The translations under genes were made by a program, and so were the position numbers. A model generated the notes under the pieces. The model worked only from the letters and a program-made list of their open reading frames with translations. It had not been told where the DNA came from and searched no databases. This document shows, in pieces, positions 1-9,427 of a DNA stretch of 64,000 bases. Positions within the stretch are counted from its first letter, which is position 1. Each line of letters starts with the position of its first letter. The stretch is from Bin80 sp965219915 (GTDB lineage Bacteria > Bacteroidota > Rhodothermia > Rhodothermales > Bin80): contig OZ244794.1 in NCBI GenBank assembly GCA_965219915.1, positions 1,674,001-1,738,000 of the forward strand, given 5' to 3'.

Positions 1-16
1 TCTCAATTCGGCCCAT
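1..16 (-). CDS. Start of next gene of restriction operon (partial, off left edge)
   Basis: On the minus strand an ATG lies two bases past the stop of the hsdM-like gene and opens a frame reading M-G-R-I-E before the window ends. Tight spacing after a type I methylase makes a partner gene, most often hsdS or an accessory gene of the operon, the natural guess, but five codons cannot identify it. Confidence 0.35.
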
Positions 17-18
17 GA

Positions 19-1590
19 CTAATTCCCTTCTAATTCACATACTATGGCGTCAATCTCTGTTCTCAATTCTGACTGTCTTCTTACGATATGGGCAATCTCG
101 GCATTCAATAGGTCAATGTCCACGGGTTCACGGGTGTCCTCTTCCTCGACGTAAGACGAAACTGAAAGCAGGTAATCGTTTTCTGCAATCTCACCACTCT
201 CAACTATTCGCGCTAAGTACTCAATATTGTCGCGAGCAGTAAACGAATCAAGGATTTTTTGCTGGTGTTTTGCCTCAAGCTTATTCTTGTTGCCACTACG
301 CACGAATTGGTTTGACGCGTCAATAAACAAGACCGCGTTGTCGCGCTTGGACTTTTTGAGTACGATAATGCAGGTAGCAATGGTCGTCCCGAAAAACAGA
401 TCGGCGGGTAGCTGAATGACTGAATCAACGAAATTGTTTTCAATGAGATACTGACGGATTTTCTGCTCTGCTCCACCCCGATAGAGGACCCCGGGAAATT
501 GAACAATCGCAGCTGTGCCATTCACGGATAGACAACTAAGAATATGCATCGTGAATGCGAGATCCGCCTTGCTTTTTGGGGCAAGAATACCGGCGGGCGC
601 GAAGCGCGGATCATTGATCAAGAGGGGATTATCCTTGCCTTCCCATTTGACGGAGTAGGGCGGGTTCGAAACAATGGCCTCAAATGGTGCCTCCTCTGAA
701 TGGGCCGGGTTAAGCAGCGTATCGCCAAGGGCAACATCAAATTTCTCGAAATTGATGTTGTGCAAAAACATGTTGATTCTGCACAGGTTGTAAGTGGTGA
801 GGTTGATTTCCTGGCCAAAGAATCCTCCATGCACTTTGCCAGGACCAAGCACCTTGGGAAACTTCAACAATAAAGAACCGGATCCGCAAGCAGGATCGTA
901 TACCTTGTTGACTTCACGCTTACCGACCACAGTGATCCGTGCAAGAAGTTCGGATACTTCTTGTGGTGTAAAGAATTCTCCACCAGATTTTCCAGCCGCG
1001 GAAGCATACATCATCATCAGGTATTCATAAGCATCCCCAAACAAATCAATTGTGTTGCTGGAAAAAACACCATTGTTGTTCAATGGAAGGTCGCCAATGG
1101 CGTCCAGGAGCTTTACAAGTTTCTCGTTTCGCTTGAGTACCGTGGGACCAAGTTTGCTGCTGTTGACATCAAGGTCGTCAAACAACCCTTTCAGGTCATT
1201 TTCACTTTCCGTTCCAAGGGCGGATCCTTCAATATTGGCGAAAGTGCGGCGTAACGTTTCATTGAGGTTACTGTCGTTTCGCGCCCTTGCCCGCAAGTTC
1301 AAAAAGAGCTCAGATGGTAGGATGAAAAACCCTTTTTCCATCACCACGTCTTCTCGAACGTGCTCCGCATTGAGATCACTCAATTTCGCATAGTCAAACT
1401 CTACATTACCAGCCTTGCGTTCCTCCTCATTGAGGTAGCTGGTCAGATTCTCGGAAATAAAGCGGTAGAACAGCAAACCAAGCACATAGCTTTTGAAATC
1501 CCAGCCATCCACAGAACCACGCAGGTCGTTGGCGATGCGCCAGATCGTTTTATGAAGTTCCGCACGTTCGATTTCCTTGATGTTGTCCAT
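19..1590 (-). CDS. hsdM: Type I restriction-modification system DNA methyltransferase subunit (HsdM)
   Basis: N6-adenine DNA methylase and modification subunit of a type I restriction system. It normally works in a complex with the specificity subunit HsdS, and with HsdR for cleavage. The 523-residue length is typical. Residues 7-150 look like the helical HsdM N-terminal domain. The catalytic Rossmann domain carries GGEFFTP (about 203), the SAM-binding motif I DPACGSGS (232-239) and the catalytic motif IV SNPPY (308-312). The ATG at 1588-1590 opens the N-terminal domain directly, so the start is credible. The next minus-strand gene begins two bases after the stop, as expected for an operon; HsdS and HsdR are outside the window. 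Domain identity is clear; which site is methylated cannot be read from this. Confidence 0.95.
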   Translation of the reverse strand: MDNIKEIERAELHKTIWRIANDLRGSVDGWDFKSYVLGLLFYRFISENLTSYLNEEERKAGNVEFDYAKLSDLNAEHVREDVVMEKGFFILPSELFLNLRARARNDSNLNETLRRTFANIEGSALGTESENDLKGLFDDLDVNSSKLGPTVLKRNEKLVKLLDAIGDLPLNNNGVFSSNTIDLFGDAYEYLMMMYASAAGKSGGEFFTPQEVSELLARITVVGKREVNKVYDPACGSGSLLLKFPKVLGPGKVHGGFFGQEINLTTYNLCRINMFLHNINFEKFDVALGDTLLNPAHSEEAPFEAIVSNPPYSVKWEGKDNPLLINDPRFAPAGILAPKSKADLAFTMHILSCLSVNGTAAIVQFPGVLYRGGAEQKIRQYLIENNFVDSVIQLPADLFFGTTIATCIIVLKKSKRDNAVLFIDASNQFVRSGNKNKLEAKHQQKILDSFTARDNIEYLARIVESGEIAENDYLLSVSSYVEEEDTREPVDIDLLNAEIAHIVRRQSELRTEIDAIVCELEGN

Positions 1591-1904
1591 CCGATTCCGT
1601 ACAAATATGACGGTATTCTACTAGATAGTCCTAATATTCAAAGGATGATGGGGCCCATGATTGACACAATCCAGATCGAATATAAACTTTTGTGCATTGA
1701 TCCTCTCCTTCCAAGGAATTAAGGTTCAGGCTGAATTTATCAAATTGGCTTTAGTGTTATATTCCATAGGGCCCCACTACATCGGCCGTTAGGAGCTAGT
1801 AAAGCTGCCAGTGACACTGTGAATGTTAGAAATATGGTAGGCTTTTGCCCGTAAAGCAAGCGATGGGGTTTCGTGTTTTAACATTCGGATCTAAACTACT
1901 ATAG
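1591..1904. other. Divergent intergenic region between hsdM and TonB receptor
   Basis: About 314 bases with no convincing reading frame. It must hold the promoters of the minus-strand restriction gene and of the plus-strand TonB-receptor run. I see no clear Shine-Dalgarno sequence before the ATG at 1905 and no operator-like palindrome I would defend. Confidence 0.5.
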
Positions 1905-4900
1905 ATGCGAGTTCTGTATGCATTGGCCTTGTCGGCTGTTTTTTTGGCCGGCAGTGTGTTGGCCCAGTCTGGCAAAATCGCTGGCCGGGTAACCGATGAT
2001 TCTGGTGCAGGGCTTCCCGGTGTCAACCTCTTCATCCCTGCCACTTTACAGGGAGCTATCTCAGATTTGGATGGGTATTATACCATCCTGAACGTATCTC
2101 CCGGCACATACACTCTGCGCGCTTCATTCATTGGTTTTACCACTCAAATTGTTGAGGGGGTTCGAGTAAATATTGATCAAACCACGACCGTAGACTTTGA
2201 GCTTACGGAGGATGCTGTGGGGCTTGAAGAGCTGATCGTGACTGCAGAATTACCGGTCGTTCAGGCAGACGTATCTAACAGCCAACTAAATGTAACCTCT
2301 GATGAAATAGAGGCGCTTCCCGTATCCACCATCAATAGTGTTGTTGGTCTGCAGGCTGGGATTCAGGGGCTTTCTGTTCGCGGCAGCGGCTCTGATGAGC
2401 TGTCATTCATGGTCAATGGTCTTACCCTCAGAGACGAGCGGAATAATGCACCTTACACCAGCATTAGCCTTTCCTCTGTGGAGGAAGTACAGGTTCAAAC
2501 CGGCGGGTTCAATGCAGAGTATGGGAATGTTCGTTCGGGTGTTGTTAATGTTGTGACCAAGGAAGGAGGACGCAACCAGTATACTGGTAGTGCGATTCTC
2601 CGCTATAGTGCTCCCGCCCAGAAGCATTTCGGATCTCGTGCGGATGACCCAAATGCTTATTGGATCCGTCCATTCATAGATCCCGATGTAGCATTTACGG
2701 GGACCGAAGCCGGTGGGTGGGATGAATTTACCCAGGCACAATACCCCCGATTTGAGGGATGGATTGCGATTTCAGAAGAGCGGCTCAAGGACGATGATCC
2801 CTCGAATGATATGACTCCAGAAGCGCTCCAGCAGGCTTTTCTCTGGCAACATCGCAAGCCAATGGAAGTGGTCCGTCCAGACTACAACGTTGATGTGGGG
2901 TTTGGTGGGCCAGTTCCTTTCGTCAGTCAGTATTTGGGTGCACTCCGATTTTACGCCTCGGTTCGGGCTGATCAAAACATGTATTTGATTCCATTAAACT
3001 CAGATCGCTATCGGGAATGGTCGGGGCATTTGAAGGTGACTGCTGATCTTCAACCTGGAATGAAGCTTACCTTAGAGGGGTTAAGAGGACGTATCACGGG
3101 CACATCCCTGAGCCGTGTTGGGCAGCCTGGAATTTTTCGCTCCGCGTTTAGTATTGCTGGTCAGCTCAGCCGTGTCAGTTTTATTGATTCAAGAATTTTT
3201 TCCACGGATTATTGGACACCTGCGGAGGTCAACAATTTTATGGGTGGGATTAAGCTGACGCATTCTCTTAACTCCAGCACGTTCTATGAAGTACGTCTGA
3301 ACGCTTTTCGTTCTAATTACGACACTAATCCGGGACGGTTACGTGACGAGACTCCTGTTGTGACCTTTGGCGGTGTGGGATTCGATGAGGCCCCGTACGG
3401 GTTTCAACCTAAGCCAACATTTGGGGTGGATGGCATGCGTACTGGTGTCGGCATGAGTAATGCCCGTGACAGCAGTTTGGTAACGGCCTATAATGTCAAA
3501 GCGGATCTCACCAGTCAGCTAAATCGGTTCCTACAAATCAAGACAGGACTTGAGTACAATCTTTCAGATTCCAGAGTGAATTACGGACGTTTTGACGAAT
3601 TTTTGCCGAGTAGCAATTCGCATTCCCAATGGGATCGTACTCCGGTTCGAGGGGCTGCGTATGCACAAAGCAAACTGGAATTCTCTGGGATGATTGCGAA
3701 TCTGGGACTTCGGTTAGACTACTTTAATGCCGGTGGGGATTGGTATAGTTTTGACCCGTTCAGCCCTGCCTTCAGTGCAAGATTGGCACCCGTCATAGAC
3801 ACACTATTGACACAGGATCCTACCCGCCAAGTCTTTTCGTTGAGCCCTCGGATGGGAGTTTCGTTCCCGATTACCGAGTATAGCAAACTTTATTTCAATT
3901 ACGGGCATTTTCGCTCCCTCCCGGATCCCAATAATTTATTTCTGCTACGCGAATTCACTGAAACCGGACAAATCAGCAGGGTAGCAAATCCGAATAATCC
4001 GTTACCAAAGACGGTTGCGTACGAGCTCGGCTATGAACAATCTCTGTTCGATCAACTCTTGATCCGAATGGCTGGCTACTATAAGGATGTGTCTCTCCAG
4101 CCATATCTCACACAATATATCAGTCGTGATGGGCAGGTAAACTATACGGTTAATGAGCCGAATTCGTTTGAAGATATTCGAGGGTTTGAAGTAACATTAT
4201 CTCGTAATAAAGGGCGTTGGATCCAAGGATTTGTTAATTACACCTATATGGTATTCACGTCAGGTTATTTCGGTCTCCGCCAAAACTTTCAAAATCCAAC
4301 TGCGCAGCGTGAATTTTCAGAAAGTGATACCGAACGACGCCGTGCATCCTCGAGGCCTGTTCCCAGGCCATTTGCACGCCTTAATGTGGATTTTCTGGTT
4401 CCCTCAGATTTTGGTCCTCGCGTTGGACCTGTTCCGATTCTAGGGGATTGGCGGATCAGCGTAATCGGTAGTTGGCAGCAAGGATCTAAATTTACCTGGA
4501 CGGGGGGAGGGGCTATTCCGGGTGTCATCAACAACGTTTCCTTCCGGGATTATTGGAATGTCAACCTTCGTTTCACCAGAAATCTGGTCATTGCTGGAAA
4601 ACGCGCGCAATTCTTCGTGGACATCTTTAACGCATTGAATGCCCGCAATCTGTCTTTCAATGGATTCGTTGACGGGAACGATCAATTGTCATATTTGAGG
4701 TCTCTGCATCTTCCCGAATCTGATGACTATCAGACAAATATTCCGGGGAATGACAAGATTGGTGCGTACCGATCTTACGATGTGGCTTATCAGCCAATGC
4801 AAAGAATTCCTGATCGCGAGACCCTCACCGCCCCGAAGGAAGGTGTGATTTATTGGGAATTCGATTCCAGACAATACTTCGTGTTTCGTGATGGTTCGTG

Positions 4901-5030
4901 GAGTTCCGCCGACTCGCAGGTCGTGGACCAGGTCATCAAGGACAAGGCATATATTGATATGCCAAACCAGAGTTTTCTCACGTTCCTGGATCCTCGTGAT
5001 ATCTACTGGGGAATCCGCTTGTCGTTTTAG
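1905..5030 (+). CDS. TonB-dependent outer-membrane receptor with carboxypeptidase-regulatory-like domain
   Basis: A 1041-residue TonB-dependent outer-membrane transporter. A signal peptide (residues 1-20, ending SVLA before Q) is followed by a carboxypeptidase-regulatory-like beta-sandwich (about 24-105, with the GRVTDDSGAGLPGVNL-type opening). The plug domain follows (about 110-220, with LSVRGSGSDELSFMVNG and GGFNAEYGNVRSGVVNVVTK). The rest is the beta-barrel, ending in an aromatic residue (IRLSF). This architecture is typical of Bacteroidota-type receptors. It lacks an obvious SusD partner, so it is not a classic SusCD pair. It heads a plus-strand run in which the next gene starts three bases after its stop, so it is probably co-transcribed with the secreted protein and the PorV-like gene. 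The substrate is unknown. Confidence 0.93.
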   Translation: MRVLYALALSAVFLAGSVLAQSGKIAGRVTDDSGAGLPGVNLFIPATLQGAISDLDGYYTILNVSPGTYTLRASFIGFTTQIVEGVRVNIDQTTTVDFELTEDAVGLEELIVTAELPVVQADVSNSQLNVTSDEIEALPVSTINSVVGLQAGIQGLSVRGSGSDELSFMVNGLTLRDERNNAPYTSISLSSVEEVQVQTGGFNAEYGNVRSGVVNVVTKEGGRNQYTGSAILRYSAPAQKHFGSRADDPNAYWIRPFIDPDVAFTGTEAGGWDEFTQAQYPRFEGWIAISEERLKDDDPSNDMTPEALQQAFLWQHRKPMEVVRPDYNVDVGFGGPVPFVSQYLGALRFYASVRADQNMYLIPLNSDRYREWSGHLKVTADLQPGMKLTLEGLRGRITGTSLSRVGQPGIFRSAFSIAGQLSRVSFIDSRIFSTDYWTPAEVNNFMGGIKLTHSLNSSTFYEVRLNAFRSNYDTNPGRLRDETPVVTFGGVGFDEAPYGFQPKPTFGVDGMRTGVGMSNARDSSLVTAYNVKADLTSQLNRFLQIKTGLEYNLSDSRVNYGRFDEFLPSSNSHSQWDRTPVRGAAYAQSKLEFSGMIANLGLRLDYFNAGGDWYSFDPFSPAFSARLAPVIDTLLTQDPTRQVFSLSPRMGVSFPITEYSKLYFNYGHFRSLPDPNNLFLLREFTETGQISRVANPNNPLPKTVAYELGYEQSLFDQLLIRMAGYYKDVSLQPYLTQYISRDGQVNYTVNEPNSFEDIRGFEVTLSRNKGRWIQGFVNYTYMVFTSGYFGLRQNFQNPTAQREFSESDTERRRASSRPVPRPFARLNVDFLVPSDFGPRVGPVPILGDWRISVIGSWQQGSKFTWTGGGAIPGVINNVSFRDYWNVNLRFTRNLVIAGKRAQFFVDIFNALNARNLSFNGFVDGNDQLSYLRSLHLPESDDYQTNIPGNDKIGAYRSYDVAYQPMQRIPDRETLTAPKEGVIYWEFDSRQYFVFRDGSWSSADSQVVDQVIKDKAYIDMPNQSFLTFLDPRDIYWGIRLSF

Positions 5031-5033
5031 TTC

Positions 5034-7157
5034 ATGATCCCATCCATCAATACTTGGCTGATCCGGTGCTTCATAACGGGCACAATGATCACGTTCGCGG
5101 TGATTGGATCTCCTGCCCAGGCTCAGTTTATCAAAAAATGGCTCTCGGCTGGCTCAATGCATAATTGGTATTCTGAAGTTGGGAGTGAGTGTGAGGTATG
5201 TGGTTTTGTGGGGGATCAACAGGATGGACTTCGGTGGCCTGGCCTTTACCGATTGACAGATATGCAAGCGGCCAAAGCATTGTGGATTGGTGCTACGAAT
5301 GTGACCGATGATATTGGAACGAATTATCCGCATCGCGTGGTCCATGTTGGCCCACGTGTATCTGGTGGGGGGGAGTTTTTCCCGACGCGCTTTGATTTGA
5401 TCAGCCGTTTACCTCCTACGGCTGTACTGGTAGATGGGGCAATTACTGAGCCTGAGGCAGCCATGGTCACTGACTTTTCTGATTCCTCAATTGAGTCGGA
5501 CGTCATGATCGTCAACGAGGTAAATACTCTCCTTGGGATCTCCATGGAACGCAGAATCCTCCAGTTTACTCAGGAATTCCACGACAATTACCACATTCTT
5601 GAATACACATTCACGAATACGGGCAATACGGATGATGATCCAGATATAGAACTACCCAATCAGACACTGGAGGGGGTCTACTTCTTCTATCAGTGGCGCT
5701 TGTCTGTCGCCAAAGAAACCCGTTTTGTGATTGGAAATGGGACGGGTTGGGGGTTAAATGCAATGTTGGATACACGGGGAGATGGAGTTAAAGTAGATCC
5801 TCCAGATGAGAATTTTCGCGCGCAGTTTGTATGGCATGGCAAGTTTCCACCCTTTAGTGCTTATGACAATATTGGGGGCCCAATTCTACCACAGGCATTG
5901 CCCGCATTGAATATTGCTCCCACGGATACAACAGGTCGCCTTGGTGCCTCTCAGTTTGTAGGGGTCGTTACCCTTCATGCAGATACTTCTCCGTCTGATC
6001 GGACGGATGACCCAAGTCAGCCTAGTACAACTTCTTGGGTCGGGTCCGATGATCCATACACATCCCAAAATGACGCCTTCAATCCAACGAAAATGGAAGC
6101 CGAATACGGGGTGATGTCGGCCGGACATAAATCCCCCCGCCATGCGGATGTGGTTGAACCTAGTGGACTTCCAGGTTTTTTGGCTCCTGTTGGGGATCCG
6201 AGTTTGGGCACACCAGGAGGATTCTCTAATGCTAATGGTTATGGTCCCTATACACTCGCACCAGGCGAAAGCATTCGTATTGTCGTCGCAGAGGGAGCGG
6301 CGGGATTAAGTCGTGAGGCAAATATGGCGATTGGCAGAGCGTATAAAGAATCAAACGCGAATGACAGTTCCCCGATCACACTGGATGTGCATGGTCAAAC
6401 TCATTCAATGACAAAGAATGAATGGGTGTTCACTGGGCGGGACTCGCTGTTTCAGATGTTTCGCAGGGCAATTGCTAATTATGAATCGGGGTATGCCATT
6501 CCCCGTGGCCCCGCCCCCCCGAGCGTGTTTGAAGTGGATGGTGGGGGAGACCGAATTCTATTGACGTGGAGCCCACATGCAACCGAGCCTCTTCCGGACA
6601 GCTGGGAAATTTATCGTGCGCAAGGCCGCTTCGACAGTACTTACACTCTTGTGCACACCGCCGCCGCGGGGGATACCGGTTTTGAAGATACTACTCCGAT
6701 TCGAGGGATTGACTACTACTATTATATCGTTGCGGTACAAAGTGCAAGCGAAAATAATGGAGTTGGACTTACCCCTGCCGGGCGCTCGCTTAGAAGTTCA
6801 CGTTACGCTACGCAGACCTATACACCAACCCAATTAAAACGACCTGCAGGTACCGCTTTATCGGATATACGCATTGTGCCAAATCCTTTCAATATTGGTT
6901 CAAGCCCATTCGTGCGTTTTCCAGACCAAACGGATAAGCTGGCTTTTTTCAATATCCCAGGCCGCTGTACAATTGCAATTTTCACGGATCTGGGGGAACT
7001 CGTAGATGAGATTGAGCACCTTGATGGAAGCGGGGATGAATTTTGGGATCACACGACATCGTCTAGGCAAATTGTATCCAGCGGTTTATATATCGCGGTG
7101 ATTACTGATCTGGACACAGGTGAGAGAATTGTTAAGAAGTTTGTCATCGTTCGTTAA
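5034..7157 (+). CDS. Secreted protein with fibronectin-III-like domain and C-terminal T9SS-type sorting domain
   Basis: 707 residues. An N-terminal signal peptide ends around SPAQAQ (residues 25-31); an in-frame ATG at 5085 would also keep a signal peptide. The large central part (about 35-500) matches no family I can name. It reads like the all-beta surface proteins that accompany TonB receptors in Rhodothermota-type genomes. Residues about 505-595 resemble a fibronectin type III domain. The last 95 residues carry VPNPFN followed by a beta-rich tail ending KKFVIVR, the pattern of a T9SS C-terminal sorting domain. It begins three bases after the receptor stop and ends eight bases before the next start. 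Inference: exported and anchored or released at the cell surface together with the receptor. Confidence 0.8.
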   Translation: MIPSINTWLIRCFITGTMITFAVIGSPAQAQFIKKWLSAGSMHNWYSEVGSECEVCGFVGDQQDGLRWPGLYRLTDMQAAKALWIGATNVTDDIGTNYPHRVVHVGPRVSGGGEFFPTRFDLISRLPPTAVLVDGAITEPEAAMVTDFSDSSIESDVMIVNEVNTLLGISMERRILQFTQEFHDNYHILEYTFTNTGNTDDDPDIELPNQTLEGVYFFYQWRLSVAKETRFVIGNGTGWGLNAMLDTRGDGVKVDPPDENFRAQFVWHGKFPPFSAYDNIGGPILPQALPALNIAPTDTTGRLGASQFVGVVTLHADTSPSDRTDDPSQPSTTSWVGSDDPYTSQNDAFNPTKMEAEYGVMSAGHKSPRHADVVEPSGLPGFLAPVGDPSLGTPGGFSNANGYGPYTLAPGESIRIVVAEGAAGLSREANMAIGRAYKESNANDSSPITLDVHGQTHSMTKNEWVFTGRDSLFQMFRRAIANYESGYAIPRGPAPPSVFEVDGGGDRILLTWSPHATEPLPDSWEIYRAQGRFDSTYTLVHTAAAGDTGFEDTTPIRGIDYYYYIVAVQSASENNGVGLTPAGRSLRSSRYATQTYTPTQLKRPAGTALSDIRIVPNPFNIGSSPFVRFPDQTDKLAFFNIPGRCTIAIFTDLGELVDEIEHLDGSGDEFWDHTTSSRQIVSSGLYIAVITDLDTGERIVKKFVIVR

Positions 7158-7164
7158 TGGTAGC

Positions 7165-8169
7165 ATGAAGCGATTGGCATACATACTACTCTGTTTGCCG
7201 CTGTTTACGGCAGTTTCTGTCTCAGCACAGCAGAAAAAGCTTGCTCAGACCGCGATGAAATTTTTGTCCGTGTCCGTGAGTCCTCGTGCTGCTGGTTTAG
7301 GAGATGCGCTTACTGCAATTGAGCATGGATCCGCTTCGTTGTTCTACAATCCCAGCGGGATGGCTTGGCAAGAGAGCAACATCGATGTGAATATTGGACA
7401 GACGCAATGGATTGCTGAAATCGACTATTCCGCGGGCAGTCTATCGTTTCGCCCGGGAAGCGGGCGTTTAGGCGTGATAGGCTTTTCGTTTTTGATGGTG
7501 GATTATGGGGTGTTGGAAGAGACCATTCGTTTTAACAATGAAGACGGGTTCTTGGATGTTGGCACTTTCTCTCCCTCAGCCTGGAGTTTTGGAGTCGGAT
7601 ATGCCCGCACACTCTCGGATCGTTTTTCAGTGGGTGCTCATTTCAAGTTAGCAAATCAATTTCTGGCAAATTCCGTTTCGGGAATTACTGGACCGGACGA
7701 ATATGAACGCGATAGAGTGGAAGAGAGGGTTCTTGCCTATGATTTTGGCGTTTTGTACAAGACCGGTTTTCGCAGTCTTAATTTTGCGGTAAGTGCTCGA
7801 AATTTTGCACCCGAAATCACATTCAGTGAAGAGAGTGTTGCGTTGCCGCTCACGCTAAATATTGGTGTGTCAATGAATATGATGGACCTAATCGATCGAG
7901 GGTCCAGTTCGCATCAATTATTGTTGTCTGTGGACGCTTCAAACCCACGCGATTTTGCTGAGCAGATCAAGATTGGAACGGAGTATGTTTTTCTAAATAC
8001 GTTCATCCTCCGTGCGGGGTATGTTTTCCCCACCGATGAGCAGGGTGTTAGCTTTGGCGTGGGGCTGAAGCAGTCGCTTCGGAGGTTTGGCTTCGGGGCA
8101 GATTATTCTTACACTGACTTTGGAATATTGTCGAATGTTCAACGTCTTGCCATACGATTTTCGCTATAG
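7165..8169 (+). CDS. PorV/PorQ-family outer-membrane protein
   Basis: 334 residues from the ATG at 7165, chosen because it starts a signal peptide (MKRLAYILL to VSAQQ). An upstream in-frame ATG at 7120 lies inside the preceding gene. The mature protein begins with the family hallmark around residues 40-70: AMKFLSVSVSPRAAGLGDA, then a SLFYNPSGMAW segment. This is the FadL-like barrel of PorV/PorQ proteins. In T9SS, PorV shuttles cargo from the translocon to the attachment complex. Here the gene sits between two genes whose products have T9SS sorting domains, which fits a locus-specific PorV paralogue, though PorV function is inferred from similarity only. A GC-rich hairpin (8171-8189) follows the stop immediately. 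Confidence 0.85.
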   Translation: MKRLAYILLCLPLFTAVSVSAQQKKLAQTAMKFLSVSVSPRAAGLGDALTAIEHGSASLFYNPSGMAWQESNIDVNIGQTQWIAEIDYSAGSLSFRPGSGRLGVIGFSFLMVDYGVLEETIRFNNEDGFLDVGTFSPSAWSFGVGYARTLSDRFSVGAHFKLANQFLANSVSGITGPDEYERDRVEERVLAYDFGVLYKTGFRSLNFAVSARNFAPEITFSEESVALPLTLNIGVSMNMMDLIDRGSSSHQLLLSVDASNPRDFAEQIKIGTEYVFLNTFILRAGYVFPTDEQGVSFGVGLKQSLRRFGFGADYSYTDFGILSNVQRLAIRFSL

Positions 8170-9355
8170 GGCAGGGCGTTTCGCCCTGCTGACTGGTGGC
8201 CTACTGTGCGTAGTTCTGTTCGGGCGTTGTGACTCGGGGACGGCACCCAGTATTTACGATCCAGACCGTCTCAGTTTGCCTGATCCGGTGATTGAAGGTG
8301 TGATGCCTGAGGGAAGTGCTTTAGCTGGAGTAGATGTAGTTACGATTACAGGGACCAATTTTTCAGCTCAGTCTGCGGACAATCTGGTTTATTTTGGCGA
8401 TGCTCGAGGTGATGTGGTTGAGGCTTCACCCAGTCAGATTCAAGTAACTGCTCCAAACGATCCCCAGGCTGAGTTAGATCTTCGAATTGCTGTCATTGGA
8501 GCAGAAAATTTCAGTAATACAGTCAGATATGGGCTAGATCCTCCCTTCGTTGATTTTGGCGATGTGAGAGACTTTGAGGATATTTCTGGGATTACAACCG
8601 ACCCCTCTGGAAATCTATACGCTTCTCTTACTTCATTCGGTGCAGCGGTTGGCATCATTCGCATCACTCCTGAGGGAGAGCGAAGTGAATTCATCAGCTC
8701 TCCGTTTCCCTGGGCTGATATTGAATTCGGGCCGGACAACTCACTTTTCGGGGTCCGTTCTGTCCGAGCAGTTTTCAGTAGTTCAGGAGACGGGTCAAAT
8801 TTTCAAGTTTTTGCCGTCATCCCAAATACAGCAGTCCGATTGACCACGATGACGATTGATGCAAACGGACGCATTTGGGCCGCCGGTGACAACACAGAAA
8901 TATACAGTATTGATTCTGACAAGACTGTCAATGCTTACGCTTTTGAGGCGGACATTCAAGATATTGCTCTTTTTCAGAACTATCTTTATGTGGCAGGTGT
9001 TCAGGATGAGGCCAGTACGGTCTGGCGTTTTTCAATTGGTTCAAATGGTGAGCTGGGGGCAGCTGAGGAGTGGGTTGACTTCACGTCTCTCAATGGTTCA
9101 AATGCATACGCTCTTGCATTTTCTCAGAGTGGTCACCTATATGTGGGTACCGACAATACCGAACCCATCCTTGTAATTGATCCTGATGGCGCTTCAGAAG
9201 TATTATACTCCGGTGTGTTCACTCAGCCTGTTCGCGCATTCGCATGGGGGCTTGAAGGACTACTTTATGCAACAACAAACTCCCTTGACTCCAATCCAGC
9301 GGGCATTATCCGAATTGTGTCACGCAGACTGGGGTATGGGAAGTTTGGTTTTTAG
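8135..9355 (+). CDS. IPT/TIG domain plus beta-propeller envelope protein
   Basis: About 406 residues from the ATG at 8135, overlapping the end of the PorV-like gene by 35 bases, which suggests translational coupling. An in-frame upstream start at 8087 would only add residues lying over the previous gene. A hydrophobic stretch (about residues 15-31) ends in GRC; the cysteine could be lipidated, but the residue before it is R, so the lipobox is not canonical. Residues about 50-135 form an IPT/TIG immunoglobulin-like fold (VITGTNFSAQSADNLVYFG). The rest is a repeated NHL/SMP-like six-blade propeller, with units such as ITTDPSGNLYASL and MTIDANGRIWAAG. No catalytic residue is evident. Probably a surface binding or scaffold protein of this locus. 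Confidence 0.75.
   Translation: MFNVLPYDFRYRAGRFALLTGGLLCVVLFGRCDSGTAPSIYDPDRLSLPDPVIEGVMPEGSALAGVDVVTITGTNFSAQSADNLVYFGDARGDVVEASPSQIQVTAPNDPQAELDLRIAVIGAENFSNTVRYGLDPPFVDFGDVRDFEDISGITTDPSGNLYASLTSFGAAVGIIRITPEGERSEFISSPFPWADIEFGPDNSLFGVRSVRAVFSSSGDGSNFQVFAVIPNTAVRLTTMTIDANGRIWAAGDNTEIYSIDSDKTVNAYAFEADIQDIALFQNYLYVAGVQDEASTVWRFSIGSNGELGAAEEWVDFTSLNGSNAYALAFSQSGHLYVGTDNTEPILVIDPDGASEVLYSGVFTQPVRAFAWGLEGLLYATTNSLDSNPAGIIRIVSRRLGYGKFGF
8171..8189 (+). other. GC-rich hairpin at porV-propeller gene junction
   Basis: GCAGGGCG and CGCCCTGC form a perfect 8-bp stem with a 3-base TTT loop, starting two bases after the PorV-like stop codon and inside the start of the next reading frame. There is no U-tract, so it is not a simple terminator. 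It could stabilise the upstream mRNA or affect translation of the downstream gene. Confidence 0.5.
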
Positions 9356-9427
9356 CAGAATTTTTTCTTATACGCGTCGGGGCATTTGCCCTGTTTCCAA
9401 AAACACTTTGGCCAAACACCACTAGTC

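Noticed and set aside
213..1722. Plus-strand and other-frame reading frames over the methylase gene
   Set aside because: They lie within a gene with clear catalytic motifs on the minus strand and have no motifs of their own.
9379..9391. GGGCA/TGCCC hairpin after the IPT-propeller gene
   Set aside because: Stem of 4-5 bp with a minimal loop and no T-run; too weak to call a terminator.
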